Positions 16,804-25,578 of a DNA stretch of 64,000 nt are shown here, one piece after another (the first letter of the stretch is position 1; the number at the start of each line of letters is the position of its first letter). Source of the stretch: CAYWNA01 sp964459305 (GTDB lineage Bacteria; Planctomycetota; Planctomycetia; Pirellulales; Pirellulaceae). The notes beneath the pieces were generated by a model. It was not told the origin of the DNA, searched no databases, and saw only the letters and a list, made by a program, of their open reading frames with translations. The DNA lies in contig CAYWNA010000038.1 in the NCBI GenBank assembly GCA_964459305.1, forward strand, positions 5,183 through 69,182, in the 5' to 3' direction. A program made the translations under genes and the position numbers.

Positions 16804-17325
16804 ATGAACGTCGCGGACTGGGAGCTAGAGGAGCAGTGCAGGCGCGTCGCGACACTGCTGGCCGATAGCGATCAACGTGTGGTGTTTGCAGAAAGTTGCA
16901 CGGCTGGGCTGGTGTCTGCTTCGCTTGCTCGCGTGCCGGGGATTTCTCGGTATCTCTGCGGATCTGCGGTCACCTACCGAGAGGACACAAAGGCCCGATG
17001 GTTGGGTGTCTCAGGAAGCGCGCTGGAGGAACATACGGCGGTCAGCGAGGTGGTGACCACGTCGATGGCCCGTGGCGTGCTTGCTAACACCCCTGAGGCC
17101 AATCTGGCTGCTTCCGTTACCGGCCATCTCGGACCAAATGCGCCGATCGGGCAGGATGGTCACGTTTTTGTGGCCGTGGCGATACGTTCTGGCGAAAACA
17201 GCGATATCGCGTTTCCCATAGTAAGCGAGTACCGCGTACAGGCCGGCGACCGATTGTCCCGGCAACGCGAGGCGGTGCTGCTCGTCTTGGCCTGTTTGCG
17301 CCGGACGTTGGAAGACGAGTCATGA
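16804..17325 (+). CDS. pncC: CinA C-terminal domain protein, probable nicotinamide-nucleotide amidase
   Basis: 173 residues, one CinA-C domain without the N-terminal MoaB-like part, as in E. coli PncC. Family hallmarks are VVFAESCTAGLVSASLARVP, the SAVTYREDTKARWLGVS segment, HTAVSEVVTTSMARGVL and ASVTGHLGP. The activity known for this family is removal of the amide from nicotinamide mononucleotide, giving nicotinic acid mononucleotide. The next gene encodes a NadD-like adenylyltransferase that would use this product, which strengthens the assignment. The two genes abut directly (TGA then ATG). Confidence 0.88.
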   Translation: MNVADWELEEQCRRVATLLADSDQRVVFAESCTAGLVSASLARVPGISRYLCGSAVTYREDTKARWLGVSGSALEEHTAVSEVVTTSMARGVLANTPEANLAASVTGHLGPNAPIGQDGHVFVAVAIRSGENSDIAFPIVSEYRVQAGDRLSRQREAVLLVLACLRRTLEDES

Positions 17326-17997
17326 ATGCCGATTGACGGGCTCGCCCCCAACCAGAAACTTCCACCACGCGAGCAATACCGAGTGAAAGCCGGCTTAATT
17401 CCCCATCTGCCTGACCAAAGCGAAATGGTGGTACGCACCCGGGGCGAGTGGATCGTGTGTGGGTGCCACGACTCGAATCGGCGGATCCCAAAGGCAGTCT
17501 TCCCTGGTGCCTTCAATCCACTGCACGACGGACATCGGCGTATTGTAGAAGCCTCCGCAAAGATCCTCGACATTCCAACCGAATTCGAGTTGTCAGTCTC
17601 GAACGTCGACAAGCCGCCTTTGGGTCGTCGCGAAGTCGCATGGCGAGTGAGCCAAGTGCCCGCGGAACAGGCCGTGTGGGTCACCCATGCGGCGACATTC
17701 GTCGAGAAGGCGAGGCTGTTCCCCAAATGTGTCTTTGTGGTCGGCGCGGACACGATCGCCCGGATCGCCGACGCTCGCTACTACGGAGACGATCTCGCCC
17801 GCCGCGAGGTGGCGATCGACGATATCGCTCGACAAGGTTGCCGTTTTCTGGTGTTCGGCCGATTGCTGGGCGACGGATTCCGCACGCTGGCCGATCTGCC
17901 GCTGCCGGAGAGGCTCCGCGACCTGTCCGAGGAGGTGCTGGCGCATCAGTTCCGCGTGGACATCTCGTCCACGGGATTACGTCTCCGTGGCGACTAG
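17326..17997 (+). CDS. NadD-like nucleotidyltransferase
   Basis: 223 residues. The nucleotidyltransferase alpha/beta signature is FPGAFNPLHDGHRRI (HxGH at residues 67-70), followed by FELSVSNVDKPPL, the FVVGADTIARIADARYYG segment and the C-terminal ISSTGLR motif, which matches the ISSTxxR phosphate-binding motif of nicotinate-mononucleotide adenylyltransferases. An N-terminal extension of about 55 residues is unlike E. coli NadD. It probably adenylates NaMN or a similar mononucleotide in NAD salvage. It starts at the base after the stop codon of the CinA gene, so the two are translated as a coupled pair. Confidence 0.8.
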   Translation: MPIDGLAPNQKLPPREQYRVKAGLIPHLPDQSEMVVRTRGEWIVCGCHDSNRRIPKAVFPGAFNPLHDGHRRIVEASAKILDIPTEFELSVSNVDKPPLGRREVAWRVSQVPAEQAVWVTHAATFVEKARLFPKCVFVVGADTIARIADARYYGDDLARREVAIDDIARQGCRFLVFGRLLGDGFRTLADLPLPERLRDLSEEVLAHQFRVDISSTGLRLRGD

Positions 17998-18113
17998 ATC
18001 GGATTTCTTAGATGGGTCGAGGCAGCGGAAGTGAGTAGTCAGCTTCGGCCTTGACGAGGATGCTGTCTGGTCCGGCACCGGGCAAGATTGTGCACGGTCT
18101 TCTTGGTGCAATA

Positions 18114-19556
18114 CTACCACATGTACTCAACACCAAACGTCCAGCCGTACCAAACAGCGTTGCCACTCGTGTCGACGGTAACGAGTCTTTCCGCCGGCGT
18201 CGCCCCCACCGGGACACCAAGTGCCGTAGGCGGAGCCGGATTGAAGTTCTCCGTTCCCAAAGCTACCCCCTCGCTGTACAAAAGCATGTATCCGCCTCGG
18301 ATCGTGAATTTGGGACTGACTTGGTACGTTGCCATTAGATCCACTTCGCCGACGAAAGACGCTTGGCTGCTGTGGGCCTCTTCGAATTGCCCTAGCGGAA
18401 TCGAGGTGGCCACGATTGACGTCTGCTGCCGCGCATCGTTACCGAAGAGACCAGCCTTGAGCTCGCCACCGACGTTCAGACCAGGCAGGAGGCACATCCA
18501 AAGGTCGCCCCCGGCTTGGGCTCCGTACAAATGGTTGACGGCCGTCACCTCGTAGTTCATGAACGGTGCGGGAGGTGTGTTCGGCGGGCTGCTGTTTAGA
18601 GGGGCGAGCGTGTTGTATTTCAAGTTGTCGCGTAGCTGAAAGTACCGGAAGCCTAACAGGTAGGACCCCTGAAATAGGCAGGTAGGGCCGACCCAGCGTC
18701 GTCGGTAGTTCGCTTCGATGGTGTTCATGCTGGTCTTGAACGTGAGTTCATGGAAGTCTGCCCGGTCGACTTCAACATACCCGAAGAACGGCACACCTCG
18801 CGGATTGGTACCAAACTCACTGAACGGAGACCAGAGCCTCGTCGTCGTATCCGTGACCGAGGCACCAGCGGACCAGTGAGTCATACCCAGATAGGTCACC
18901 TCGACATTGCTGCCAGGCCCCGTCTGGAAGGTGCCCGTCACGCGCAACCCTGGTTCGGTCCCCAACTCCAGGTCATCCGAGTCGAGGACAATGTTCGGAG
19001 GATCGGTCGGGGGCGAAGGGAAGCCCAACGACGAGAAAGGAACGTTCTCAGACACTTGGTCGCGTTCCAGGAACACGGCTTCGGCGTGAACGTCAAACCA
19101 GTGTGGGGCGCAGCAGCCTCCTTCGCTGTATGGCGCGAGCAGGCCCAGAATACGCAACAGGCCGCCCGCCAACCTACCCCCATGGTATCCTCCGTACGAG
19201 TAGTACTCGGCGTCCGCCTGCTGGTCCAACAGCTCTTCCAGTGTATCGGCTTCCAATGGGTCCGGGGGTTCCGGTGTCTCCGGTTGCGGTTCTGGTTGTA
19301 GGTAATTCGCCGGCACGACCTGTGAGAATCCGGCTGGTGCCACTTGAGACCAACCAGGCTGGTACGTCATCCCAGGTTGGTACATCATCGGCGGCAACGC
19401 CGCACTGCCCGCTGCAGATGGGTGCCATGATAGTGGCCGCGGCGGGTAGAAATAGGAAGGTTGACCGTGGACGGTCTGCCCACGCACGTCGACCTCGGAG
19501 GTAGAGAAAGCCAAGACGGCGACAATGGTGATCAACCAAGCCCGTTCAGTTGTCAT
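18114..19556 (-). CDS. BBP7 family outer-membrane beta-barrel protein
   Basis: 480 residues from ATG 19556, with GGAGAG about nine bases upstream. A signal peptide (LITIVAVLAFSTSEVDVRG) is followed by 100 residues of Pro/Gln-rich linker (QPEPQPETPEPPDPLEAD), then a barrel of about 330 residues. Shared features with the paralogue at 4729-6174 include the opening WFDVHAEAVFLERD strand, VEVTYLGMTHW, YRRRWVGPTCLFQGSYLLG, FRYFQLRDNL, YGAQAGGDLWMCL and the closing FTIRGGYMLLYSEGVALGTENF. The two proteins differ strongly in their loops. Location in the outer membrane is inferred; function is unknown. Confidence 0.82.
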   Translation of the reverse strand: MTTERAWLITIVAVLAFSTSEVDVRGQTVHGQPSYFYPPRPLSWHPSAAGSAALPPMMYQPGMTYQPGWSQVAPAGFSQVVPANYLQPEPQPETPEPPDPLEADTLEELLDQQADAEYYSYGGYHGGRLAGGLLRILGLLAPYSEGGCCAPHWFDVHAEAVFLERDQVSENVPFSSLGFPSPPTDPPNIVLDSDDLELGTEPGLRVTGTFQTGPGSNVEVTYLGMTHWSAGASVTDTTTRLWSPFSEFGTNPRGVPFFGYVEVDRADFHELTFKTSMNTIEANYRRRWVGPTCLFQGSYLLGFRYFQLRDNLKYNTLAPLNSSPPNTPPAPFMNYEVTAVNHLYGAQAGGDLWMCLLPGLNVGGELKAGLFGNDARQQTSIVATSIPLGQFEEAHSSQASFVGEVDLMATYQVSPKFTIRGGYMLLYSEGVALGTENFNPAPPTALGVPVGATPAERLVTVDTSGNAVWYGWTFGVEYMW

Positions 19557-19849
19557 GGAAGATGCTCTCCACTCCAGAAAAGTGACCCTTGACCGTGCCC
19601 GCAGGCAGGCGGTATCGAACTGATCTCAAATCGTCACCTCACGGCAAGCAGAAGCCAATAGCCGGAGGCGCAAAGGAGCATGTCTGCTCGACAGAACCTA
19701 TCGGTTCGGAATATCAGCTAGAATCAGTACTTTCCGATCTGCTGGAATAGTCGTCGCCAATTCGCGACGTTACCCAGATACCCTAAGTTGCAACGCAGGC
19801 GCAGAGGGGAGGTGCTGTGGGAAGTCGAAGGGCGCAGGGTACGCCTGAA

Positions 19850-21922
19850 TCAGAATAGCGTCTGTTGGGGATCGTGGTTGTCTGAGAGAGCGGCCAGCAG
19901 TTCTTCGGGATCGCCATCATCGTCTTTGATGATCAGCACGTTGTCGCCAAAATCTTCCTCGTCGATTTTTCGCCCGCGGTCGTCAAACTTGACGTCGGCC
20001 TCGGCCGTTTTGCGTCTGGCTACCTTGACCAACTGCAGGTACAGCCCTTCGCGGTCTGCACCGTTGATCGTGCTTACAGCCGTGGCCACCTCTCTGAGAT
20101 AACGCAGGAACACGGAGCGGCGCTCGCCCTCTTGCTTGACCTTCTTTCGGCGTCTCAGATACATCCCCAGTTTACGGCCAACGGCCTGGAGTGCCAAACG
20201 CAACTCCTTTTGGATCTCTGGATAACCTGCAATGGCTTCCTTCGATTCGCTGGTGAAAGGAACCCAGACGCTGGCCATGTGTACCATCACCGTCACTGGG
20301 CCGCTAGGCAACGATCCGCGAGACTGGCTGAGACCGTACGACCGCCAGTTCATTTTCATCACGGCCTCGGTTATCGCGCAATCACGCTGTTTGAACTGCA
20401 GGGGCACCCGATTGGCATAGCGAAATACCTGCATCGACTGACCTGCTGAGAGGTTAACGTTGCGCATCGCCTCATGCAGCCGTTTGATATCGGCATGTTT
20501 CAACTTGGCGGGCGATTGGCGCGTCCCAAACTTACCCTCCTGCAGGATTCGGTCCGCGGCCTCGGCGCCTAAACCGTCAAACGTGTTGATGATGAACTGC
20601 CGTAGCGTGCGGACATCACTTTCGCGAATCAGGTCGGTGAGCAGCTCGAGCGATACCTTCTGAGCGGTGTTCGTTCCACCGTAGGCCAAACCGACTTCGA
20701 TCTGAAATGGATTGCCCCGGTATACGGCCGGCGGCCGGGTGGCCGCACAATAGAATTCGCCAGGCACGACGTAACGCAAGCCCTTGAGCAGCAATTCCTC
20801 GCCGATGGGCGAAATACAGTCGGTGGTCGGCGCCTTGATTCTTGTCTTTTGGATTGCGCGATACAGGGAATCGGCTTCTTCGCGGCCAATCCGTTTGGTC
20901 GAAGCGCGCGTGCTTACACCAGCAGCTTCGCAGATTCGCCGGGCCACGGCCGGACTGACGCGGGAAAACGAGTCGGTCAGGAACTGAGACAGCGTGGTGG
21001 ATTTTGTCTCTTTGAGCATCGTCACCAAGCGTCCCAATTCGACGCCGTACGGATGTGGCTTGATTTCCTTCGGCTCGTCGGGCAACACAGTGGTCGAGCG
21101 ATGATAGGTCTTCTGGTTGCCTTCCGGATCGATGTAGTTGAGCGTGACGTGGGGATTGGCGATCGCCGTCTGCTCCAAGTAATCATCAACGCTCCCGCGC
21201 CCTCGCTGATAGCGGCCCTCTAACTCAATGGTCACGCGCGTGCCGCTTCTGACGGGTTGCGGTGGCTTGTCGCCTTCAGGATCATACTCCCCGACCCATT
21301 CGATGCCATGTTTCTCAATGTATCGCCGCCCGGCATCGTTGGGCGGTATGTCGACCCCATCGCCCTTGCCGTTGAGGATTTCGGGAACGTTGTTCTTGGT
21401 GTTGATTTGTATCTCGTAGTAGTGTGCCGGCTTGCGGATAGAGACCTTGGAAATGATCTTCACCGGCTTGCCCGTCGTTAGCATCCCGTACATGCCGGCG
21501 GCACTGATGCCGATCCCCTGCTGGCCGCGACTCATCCTCAGTCGGTGGAACTTTGATCCGTACAGCAGTTTTCCGAAAATCAACGGGATCTGTCGCTTCA
21601 CGATGCCGGGGCCATTGTCCTGGATGCCGATCTTGTAGCGGCTATCCCCGGTCTGCTCGATATGCACCCAAATCTCCGGCGTGATGCCAGCCTCTTCGCA
21701 GGCGTCCAGCGAATTGTCCACGGCTTCTTTGACCGTCGTCAGAAGCGCTTTTCGAGGGTTGTCAAATCCCAGTAAGTGACGATTCTTTGCGAAAAACTCA
21801 CTGACGGAAATGTCTCGTTGCTTGGACGCCATGGATTGGGCGGTCGCGCGACGACGCGCTTTGCCGTTTCCGGATGAATCGACTCTAATGCTGGCCTCGT
21901 CAGATGTCTGATTTCTCGACAA
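19850..21922 (-). CDS. top6B: DNA topoisomerase VI subunit B
   Basis: About 690 residues from a TTG at 21922, which has GGAG seven bases upstream; ATG 21832 is the alternative and trims a basic tail. The GHKL ATPase is complete: N-box TTVKEAVDNSLDACEEAGI, G1 box IQDNGPGI and G2 box SRGQQGIGISAAGMYG. A helix-two-turn-helix-like middle and the transducer domain follow (AGQSMQVFRYANRVPLQF, WRSYGLSQSRGSLPSGPV). Topoisomerase VI is a type IIB enzyme in which B binds ATP and A cleaves DNA. No subunit A gene is present in the window. The last 60 residues are an acidic tail (DDDGDPEELLAALSDNHD) beyond the usual archaeal end. Confidence 0.95.
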   Translation of the reverse strand: MSRNQTSDEASIRVDSSGNGKARRRATAQSMASKQRDISVSEFFAKNRHLLGFDNPRKALLTTVKEAVDNSLDACEEAGITPEIWVHIEQTGDSRYKIGIQDNGPGIVKRQIPLIFGKLLYGSKFHRLRMSRGQQGIGISAAGMYGMLTTGKPVKIISKVSIRKPAHYYEIQINTKNNVPEILNGKGDGVDIPPNDAGRRYIEKHGIEWVGEYDPEGDKPPQPVRSGTRVTIELEGRYQRGRGSVDDYLEQTAIANPHVTLNYIDPEGNQKTYHRSTTVLPDEPKEIKPHPYGVELGRLVTMLKETKSTTLSQFLTDSFSRVSPAVARRICEAAGVSTRASTKRIGREEADSLYRAIQKTRIKAPTTDCISPIGEELLLKGLRYVVPGEFYCAATRPPAVYRGNPFQIEVGLAYGGTNTAQKVSLELLTDLIRESDVRTLRQFIINTFDGLGAEAADRILQEGKFGTRQSPAKLKHADIKRLHEAMRNVNLSAGQSMQVFRYANRVPLQFKQRDCAITEAVMKMNWRSYGLSQSRGSLPSGPVTVMVHMASVWVPFTSESKEAIAGYPEIQKELRLALQAVGRKLGMYLRRRKKVKQEGERRSVFLRYLREVATAVSTINGADREGLYLQLVKVARRKTAEADVKFDDRGRKIDEEDFGDNVLIIKDDDGDPEELLAALSDNHDPQQTLF

Positions 21923-22158
21923 TATGGGACTCCTTTGCCCGCTCGGAGGACAACACTCAGAGGACAATAAAGTCGACAAAGAGTGTAAAACGTTAGGGAT
22001 TATAACGATTTCAACTCCTTCTTCACAGCCGAGTTGCGCTTCACAGACGGACGATTGCCGACAATTGCCTCAAGCGGCAGATAAAGATTCACCCGTACCA
22101 GCGCTACCAACCGACTTACCTTGTATCAAGAGTAATGAGTATGGGAAGGAGAGATTCG

Positions 22159-22614
22159 ATGTTGCACAGCTTGACACGATCTACGTTTGCCGCAGTGGCG
22201 CTTGTGGCCGTGGTCGGTTCAAACATGTGGTGTGGTCGGCAAGCCGTTGCCGACGATCAGGAGTCGGCGGGGGAGCCGTACGTGAGTGTTGCTGCGTGCG
22301 AAAACGGCCAATTGTGCCGGCCGTGGGAATACGGAAATCCGGCGCTGTTCTACAACTTCTACGCGCCCAACCACTGTGGCGGGGTTCCGGCGGAGTTGTA
22401 CATCGCCCCGCGTCCGGTTCCACCGCTGGTTGGACACACGTACATAACCTATCAACCGCTGATGCCCCACGAGTTCATGTATCCGCACTACCGGACGTAC
22501 CGGAAATGGCACAACGACGGGCGCGGCATGACGCGGACCCGAGCGATTTGGTATAGCAACCCGGTGGCCAGTGCGTTGAAGGGCGCGAGAAATGCCATCC
22601 GCCTGCCTCGCTGA
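22159..22614 (+). CDS. Conserved exported protein of planctomycete type
   Basis: 151 residues from ATG 22159 (GGAGA five bases upstream). A signal peptide (STFAAVALVAVVGSNMWCG) is followed by a short linker and a Tyr/Pro-rich mature part: NPALFYNFYAPNHCGG, IAPRPVPPLVGHTYITYQPL, MPHEFMYPHYRTYRKWH and the basic, Trp-containing end TRTRAIWYSNPV. I recognise the MPHEFMY-HY-x-YR type as a recurring planctomycete exported protein, with no known function. It sits 56 bases upstream of a second, similar exported gene, and the two are probably co-expressed components of the cell envelope. Confidence 0.7.
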   Translation: MLHSLTRSTFAAVALVAVVGSNMWCGRQAVADDQESAGEPYVSVAACENGQLCRPWEYGNPALFYNFYAPNHCGGVPAELYIAPRPVPPLVGHTYITYQPLMPHEFMYPHYRTYRKWHNDGRGMTRTRAIWYSNPVASALKGARNAIRLPR

Positions 22615-22670
22615 GCCCCGACAGATAGAATCCCTCCTCGACTATCCCTCCCACATTCAGGAACACGCCG

Positions 22671-23360
22671 ATGAAACGAACAAACCTTTTGATCCTATAT
22701 GCGGCATCGATCGCCCTGGTTGCGCTTTTCATGCAGGGGGCGTTCGCAAATGGAAAGCCCTGTCCGTGCGACACGCCGTCTGAACCAAAGGCCGCAAAGA
22801 CGACGCGGCCAGTGAAGGATGGTGGCCGCAAGTGCGTCCGCAGCGCTGGCTCGAAAGGCAAATGCGCCTCCTCCGCGCACGGCTCCAAGATCCTGGGGCG
22901 ACGAGCGGCCGCATGCAACTGCGGCGGTGCGGGAGCGTGTGCAGAATGCGGCCCCGCCCGTGGAATGTACTGTCGAGCCGCCGGGGCCATCGGCTACGGC
23001 GTAGCCGGCATGCGGGGCGCGATGCAGAGCGGCCAGCCACTTGTCGATCCATGGGCAAAGGCCGACTGGATGGCTGCCCAACAGGCGGCCACGAGATCAT
23101 GGCACGCGGGCTATTATCACACGCAGTGGGGAGTTCCCCTGGCGTTGATGGCCCCGCCACACGCGCGGACGCAAACGCGATGGGGCTGGGGAGTGGCCCA
23201 ATCCACAATGTTGCCGCTGTATCACCAGTACAAACGACCTTATCCTGGAGCCGTCACGGGCGACGGAACGGGAGCCGGGTACGGCCCGCTGCAGCCCACG
23301 CCAAGGTGGCCCAGCCATACCGATCAGTTCGGCGTCTATTATGTTCGCGGTCCGTGGTAA
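22671..23360 (+). CDS. Cys-rich exported protein of planctomycete type
   Basis: 229 residues. A signal peptide (ASIALVALFMQGAFANG) is followed by a Lys/Arg- and Cys-rich part (KPCPCDTP, RKCVRSAGSKGKCASS, ACNCGGAGACAECGPARG), with about ten cysteines in residues 30-105. The C-terminal half is Trp/Tyr/Gly/Pro-rich and ends HTDQFGVYYVRGPW, a signature that I recognise from other planctomycete exported proteins. Function is unknown; a cross-linked envelope or cell-wall component is possible, since planctomycete walls are rich in disulfides. A strong intrinsic terminator begins 77 bases after the stop codon. Confidence 0.7.
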   Translation: MKRTNLLILYAASIALVALFMQGAFANGKPCPCDTPSEPKAAKTTRPVKDGGRKCVRSAGSKGKCASSAHGSKILGRRAAACNCGGAGACAECGPARGMYCRAAGAIGYGVAGMRGAMQSGQPLVDPWAKADWMAAQQAATRSWHAGYYHTQWGVPLALMAPPHARTQTRWGWGVAQSTMLPLYHQYKRPYPGAVTGDGTGAGYGPLQPTPRWPSHTDQFGVYYVRGPW

Positions 23361-23436
23361 TGGCGCGGGGTACCACCCCACCTATTCCCGCCGCAAGGGT
23401 GATAAGCCCAGCCGACGCCAATTGAGAGAAGCAGGC

Positions 23437-23474
23437 GGCCAGATGCGTCAGAATAGACGCATCTGGCCGTTTTT
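23437..23474. terminator. Intrinsic terminator overlapping the end of the radical SAM gene
   Basis: Perfect 13-bp stem, GGCCAGATGCGTC (23437-23449) with GACGCATCTGGCC (23456-23468), a six-base loop and then GTTTTT. It ends the transcript of the two exported-protein genes. The left arm and loop also encode the last codons and stop of the convergent radical SAM gene (GQMRLF, stop at 23448). Confidence 0.85.
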
Positions 23475-24539
23475 ACTGCGCGGCGGCCGGAATCGTGACG
23501 TATCCAGCGGCGGCAGCGGCCGGTCCAGTCCGTATTTCTTGGCAAACGCAGAGACTGTCGAACCGATGCTCTCAGCGTAGGCACCGGAACCGACCATTCG
23601 CTGGCCAAACTCCGGGTCGTTCAATCTGCCTTCACGCACCGTGCGGATCATCGCTTCCGTCTTGCTTCGCCCATGCGGGCAGTTTTGGTCCAGCCAATTC
23701 AAGAAGACGGGTGCCACGCTATATGGCAGGCGCAGCAATTCATAGCAAGCCTCAATCGCGCCTGCGTCTTTGGCCGCCTTTATGACACCCGGCACATGAT
23801 GATCTGTCAGCCCGGGAATGATCGGAGCCACCAACACTCGAACGGGAATCCCCGATTCGGTCAGCCGGCCGACGGCCCGCAGTCTGGCTTGCGGCGTTGC
23901 CGTACGCGGTTCCAGACTGCGCGACAGGTCGGCGTCCAGCGTCGCGAGGCTAATATTCACGTGTGCCAACTGGTCAGTCGCCATGGATGCCAACAGGTCC
24001 ATATCGCGCAGCACTAGCGAATTCTTGGTCGTGATCGCTGTCGCCTGCTTGGCCTCCAACATAACCTCCAACAGACCGCGAGTAATGCGAAGTTCCCGTT
24101 CGCACGGCTGGTAGCAGTCGGTCACTCCGGACATGGCAATCACCGCGCCCCGCCAAGAAGGTTGGCAAAGCTCCCGGCGCAGCAGCCCAGCCGCGTTGTA
24201 CTTGACGAGGATTTTGGTTTCGAACTCCAGCCCGGCGTTCATACCGAGCATCTCGTGGTATGGACGAGCGTAGCAGTACGCGCAGCCGTGCTCGCAGCCA
24301 CGGTACGGGTTCACGCTGAAGCGAAACGACACGTCGGGGCTGTCGTTCTGTGTGATCACCGTTTTCGATTCGTCCGGAAAGAACTGAGTCGGAACGGCGC
24401 GTGGTTCGAACCGGTCACCCTCGTCCTGGATCTGTTCCAGGTCCTCCTGGGCGTAAACCCGTTCGAAGCGGCTGGGCGGATTCACCGTCGATCCGCGGCC
24501 CATGATCGAGGACCGTCGTTTTCCTTTGGCGCGCATCAT
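23448..24539 (-). CDS. Radical SAM protein, PA0069/SplB-like family
   Basis: 363 residues. The iron-sulfur motif is CEHGCAYC in NPYRGCEHGCAYCYARP, a CxxxCxxC that binds the [4Fe-4S] cluster for S-adenosylmethionine cleavage. The flanking RYAVNPYRG-type context and later segments (MSGVTDCYQPCERELRITR, RVLVAPIIPGLTDH) match the PA0069/Rv2578c group, relatives of spore photoproduct lyase. That family's substrate is unknown; DNA repair is often suggested but unproven. The N-terminus has a basic stretch with MGRGSTVNPPSRFE, as usual for the group. The 3' end is part of a bidirectional terminator hairpin. Confidence 0.92.
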   Translation of the reverse strand: MMRAKGKRRSSIMGRGSTVNPPSRFERVYAQEDLEQIQDEGDRFEPRAVPTQFFPDESKTVITQNDSPDVSFRFSVNPYRGCEHGCAYCYARPYHEMLGMNAGLEFETKILVKYNAAGLLRRELCQPSWRGAVIAMSGVTDCYQPCERELRITRGLLEVMLEAKQATAITTKNSLVLRDMDLLASMATDQLAHVNISLATLDADLSRSLEPRTATPQARLRAVGRLTESGIPVRVLVAPIIPGLTDHHVPGVIKAAKDAGAIEACYELLRLPYSVAPVFLNWLDQNCPHGRSKTEAMIRTVREGRLNDPEFGQRMVGSGAYAESIGSTVSAFAKKYGLDRPLPPLDTSRFRPPRSKNGQMRLF

Positions 24540-24894
24540 CTACCCCGTTGAGTGGCGAGTGGGCTGAGGTCAGGATACGCCACTTGCCACTCGCAACACA
24601 AAAAAATGATACCGTGCATCTGAACATAAGTCCAGTTGCCGCGGGAGTGCGGGTGACATGGATCAGCCGACCCTGCGCCGAGCATTCAAGTTGACGACGT
24701 AACAGCTCGCCCCTACGATGGGACCGACGCCCGTCGTTTTGCCCGCTTGCTGGCGCGCTGTGTTCTGGTACCAACGCGCAGCCCATCGAACAGTGAGGCC
24801 GACCCGAACGACCGGCGCCGTTGCATTGGTGTTTGGTCGTTCGTAGACCATCATTTTCCCTCGCTCCCTGCTAGTCCGACACTCGAACGCCGAC
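24540..24894. other. Divergent intergenic region
   Basis: 355 bases between divergent genes with an A-run near 24600. No convincing ORF, repeat-family member or promoter pair is seen. A minus-strand frame at 24663-24914 has no ribosome-binding site and poor composition. Confidence 0.45.
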
Positions 24895-25455
24895 ATGGGC
24901 CTCACGTACTTCAAGCGTTATCGCATGGAAATCGACGTTACCCGCCCTCTTTTCCCTTGGCCGGAAGCACCGGCCGGCTATACGTTGCGGGCCTGGGACG
25001 ATCAATTGCTGGAGGCCCATGCCGACGCAAAATCCCGCTGCTTCTGTCACGAAATCGACGCCAACGTTTTCCCTTCTTTGGGGCATATCGACGGTTGCCT
25101 CAGGCTGATGCAGGAAATTACCAGGCGCGATAGGTTTGTGGCAGAGGCCACATGGTTGCTCCAATACCGAAACCCCATTGACGGCTCGATCGCGTACTGC
25201 GGAACGATCCAGGGCATTCAGAAACGCAAAGGCCTCGGCGCGGTACAAAATGTGGGAATCGTGCCAGAGCATCGCGGCCTCGGGCTGGGGACGTACTTGT
25301 TGCGTCGGGCTTTGGAGGGATTTCGCGATGCAGGCTACGAACGCGTAAATCTGGAGGTGACGGCAAAGAACCTTGGAGCCCAGCGTCTGTACCGCCGCCT
25401 TGGGTTTCGTCGAGTTCGGACGGTTTATAAGACGGCAGAGGTTGCGTACGCTTGA
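24895..25455 (+). CDS. GNAT family N-acetyltransferase
   Basis: 186 residues. The acetyl-CoA-binding motif A is clear: VQNVGIVPEHRGLGLGTYLL (Q/RxxGxG/A loop is HRGLGLG), followed by ALEGFRDAGYERVNLEVTAKN and the motif B end AQRLYRRLGFRRVRTVYK. The N-terminal half (RPLFPWPEAPAGYTLRAWDD) contains a GNAT-like beta strand and helices. The acceptor is unknown and may be a small molecule or a protein. No ribosome-binding site precedes ATG 24895. The M16 peptidase pair starts about 120 bases downstream on the same strand. Confidence 0.9.
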   Translation: MGLTYFKRYRMEIDVTRPLFPWPEAPAGYTLRAWDDQLLEAHADAKSRCFCHEIDANVFPSLGHIDGCLRLMQEITRRDRFVAEATWLLQYRNPIDGSIAYCGTIQGIQKRKGLGAVQNVGIVPEHRGLGLGTYLLRRALEGFRDAGYERVNLEVTAKNLGAQRLYRRLGFRRVRTVYKTAEVAYA

Positions 25456-25578
25456 GCGACTGGGTACCCTTGTGGCGGTCCTGCATCGTGACGCACGAAC
25501 TTGGCCTTTTGGCTGGGCCGGCTGTTGTATTCTCGTCGTTTTCCTGCCCCAATCAGGCTCCAACACGCAAAACCGAAG

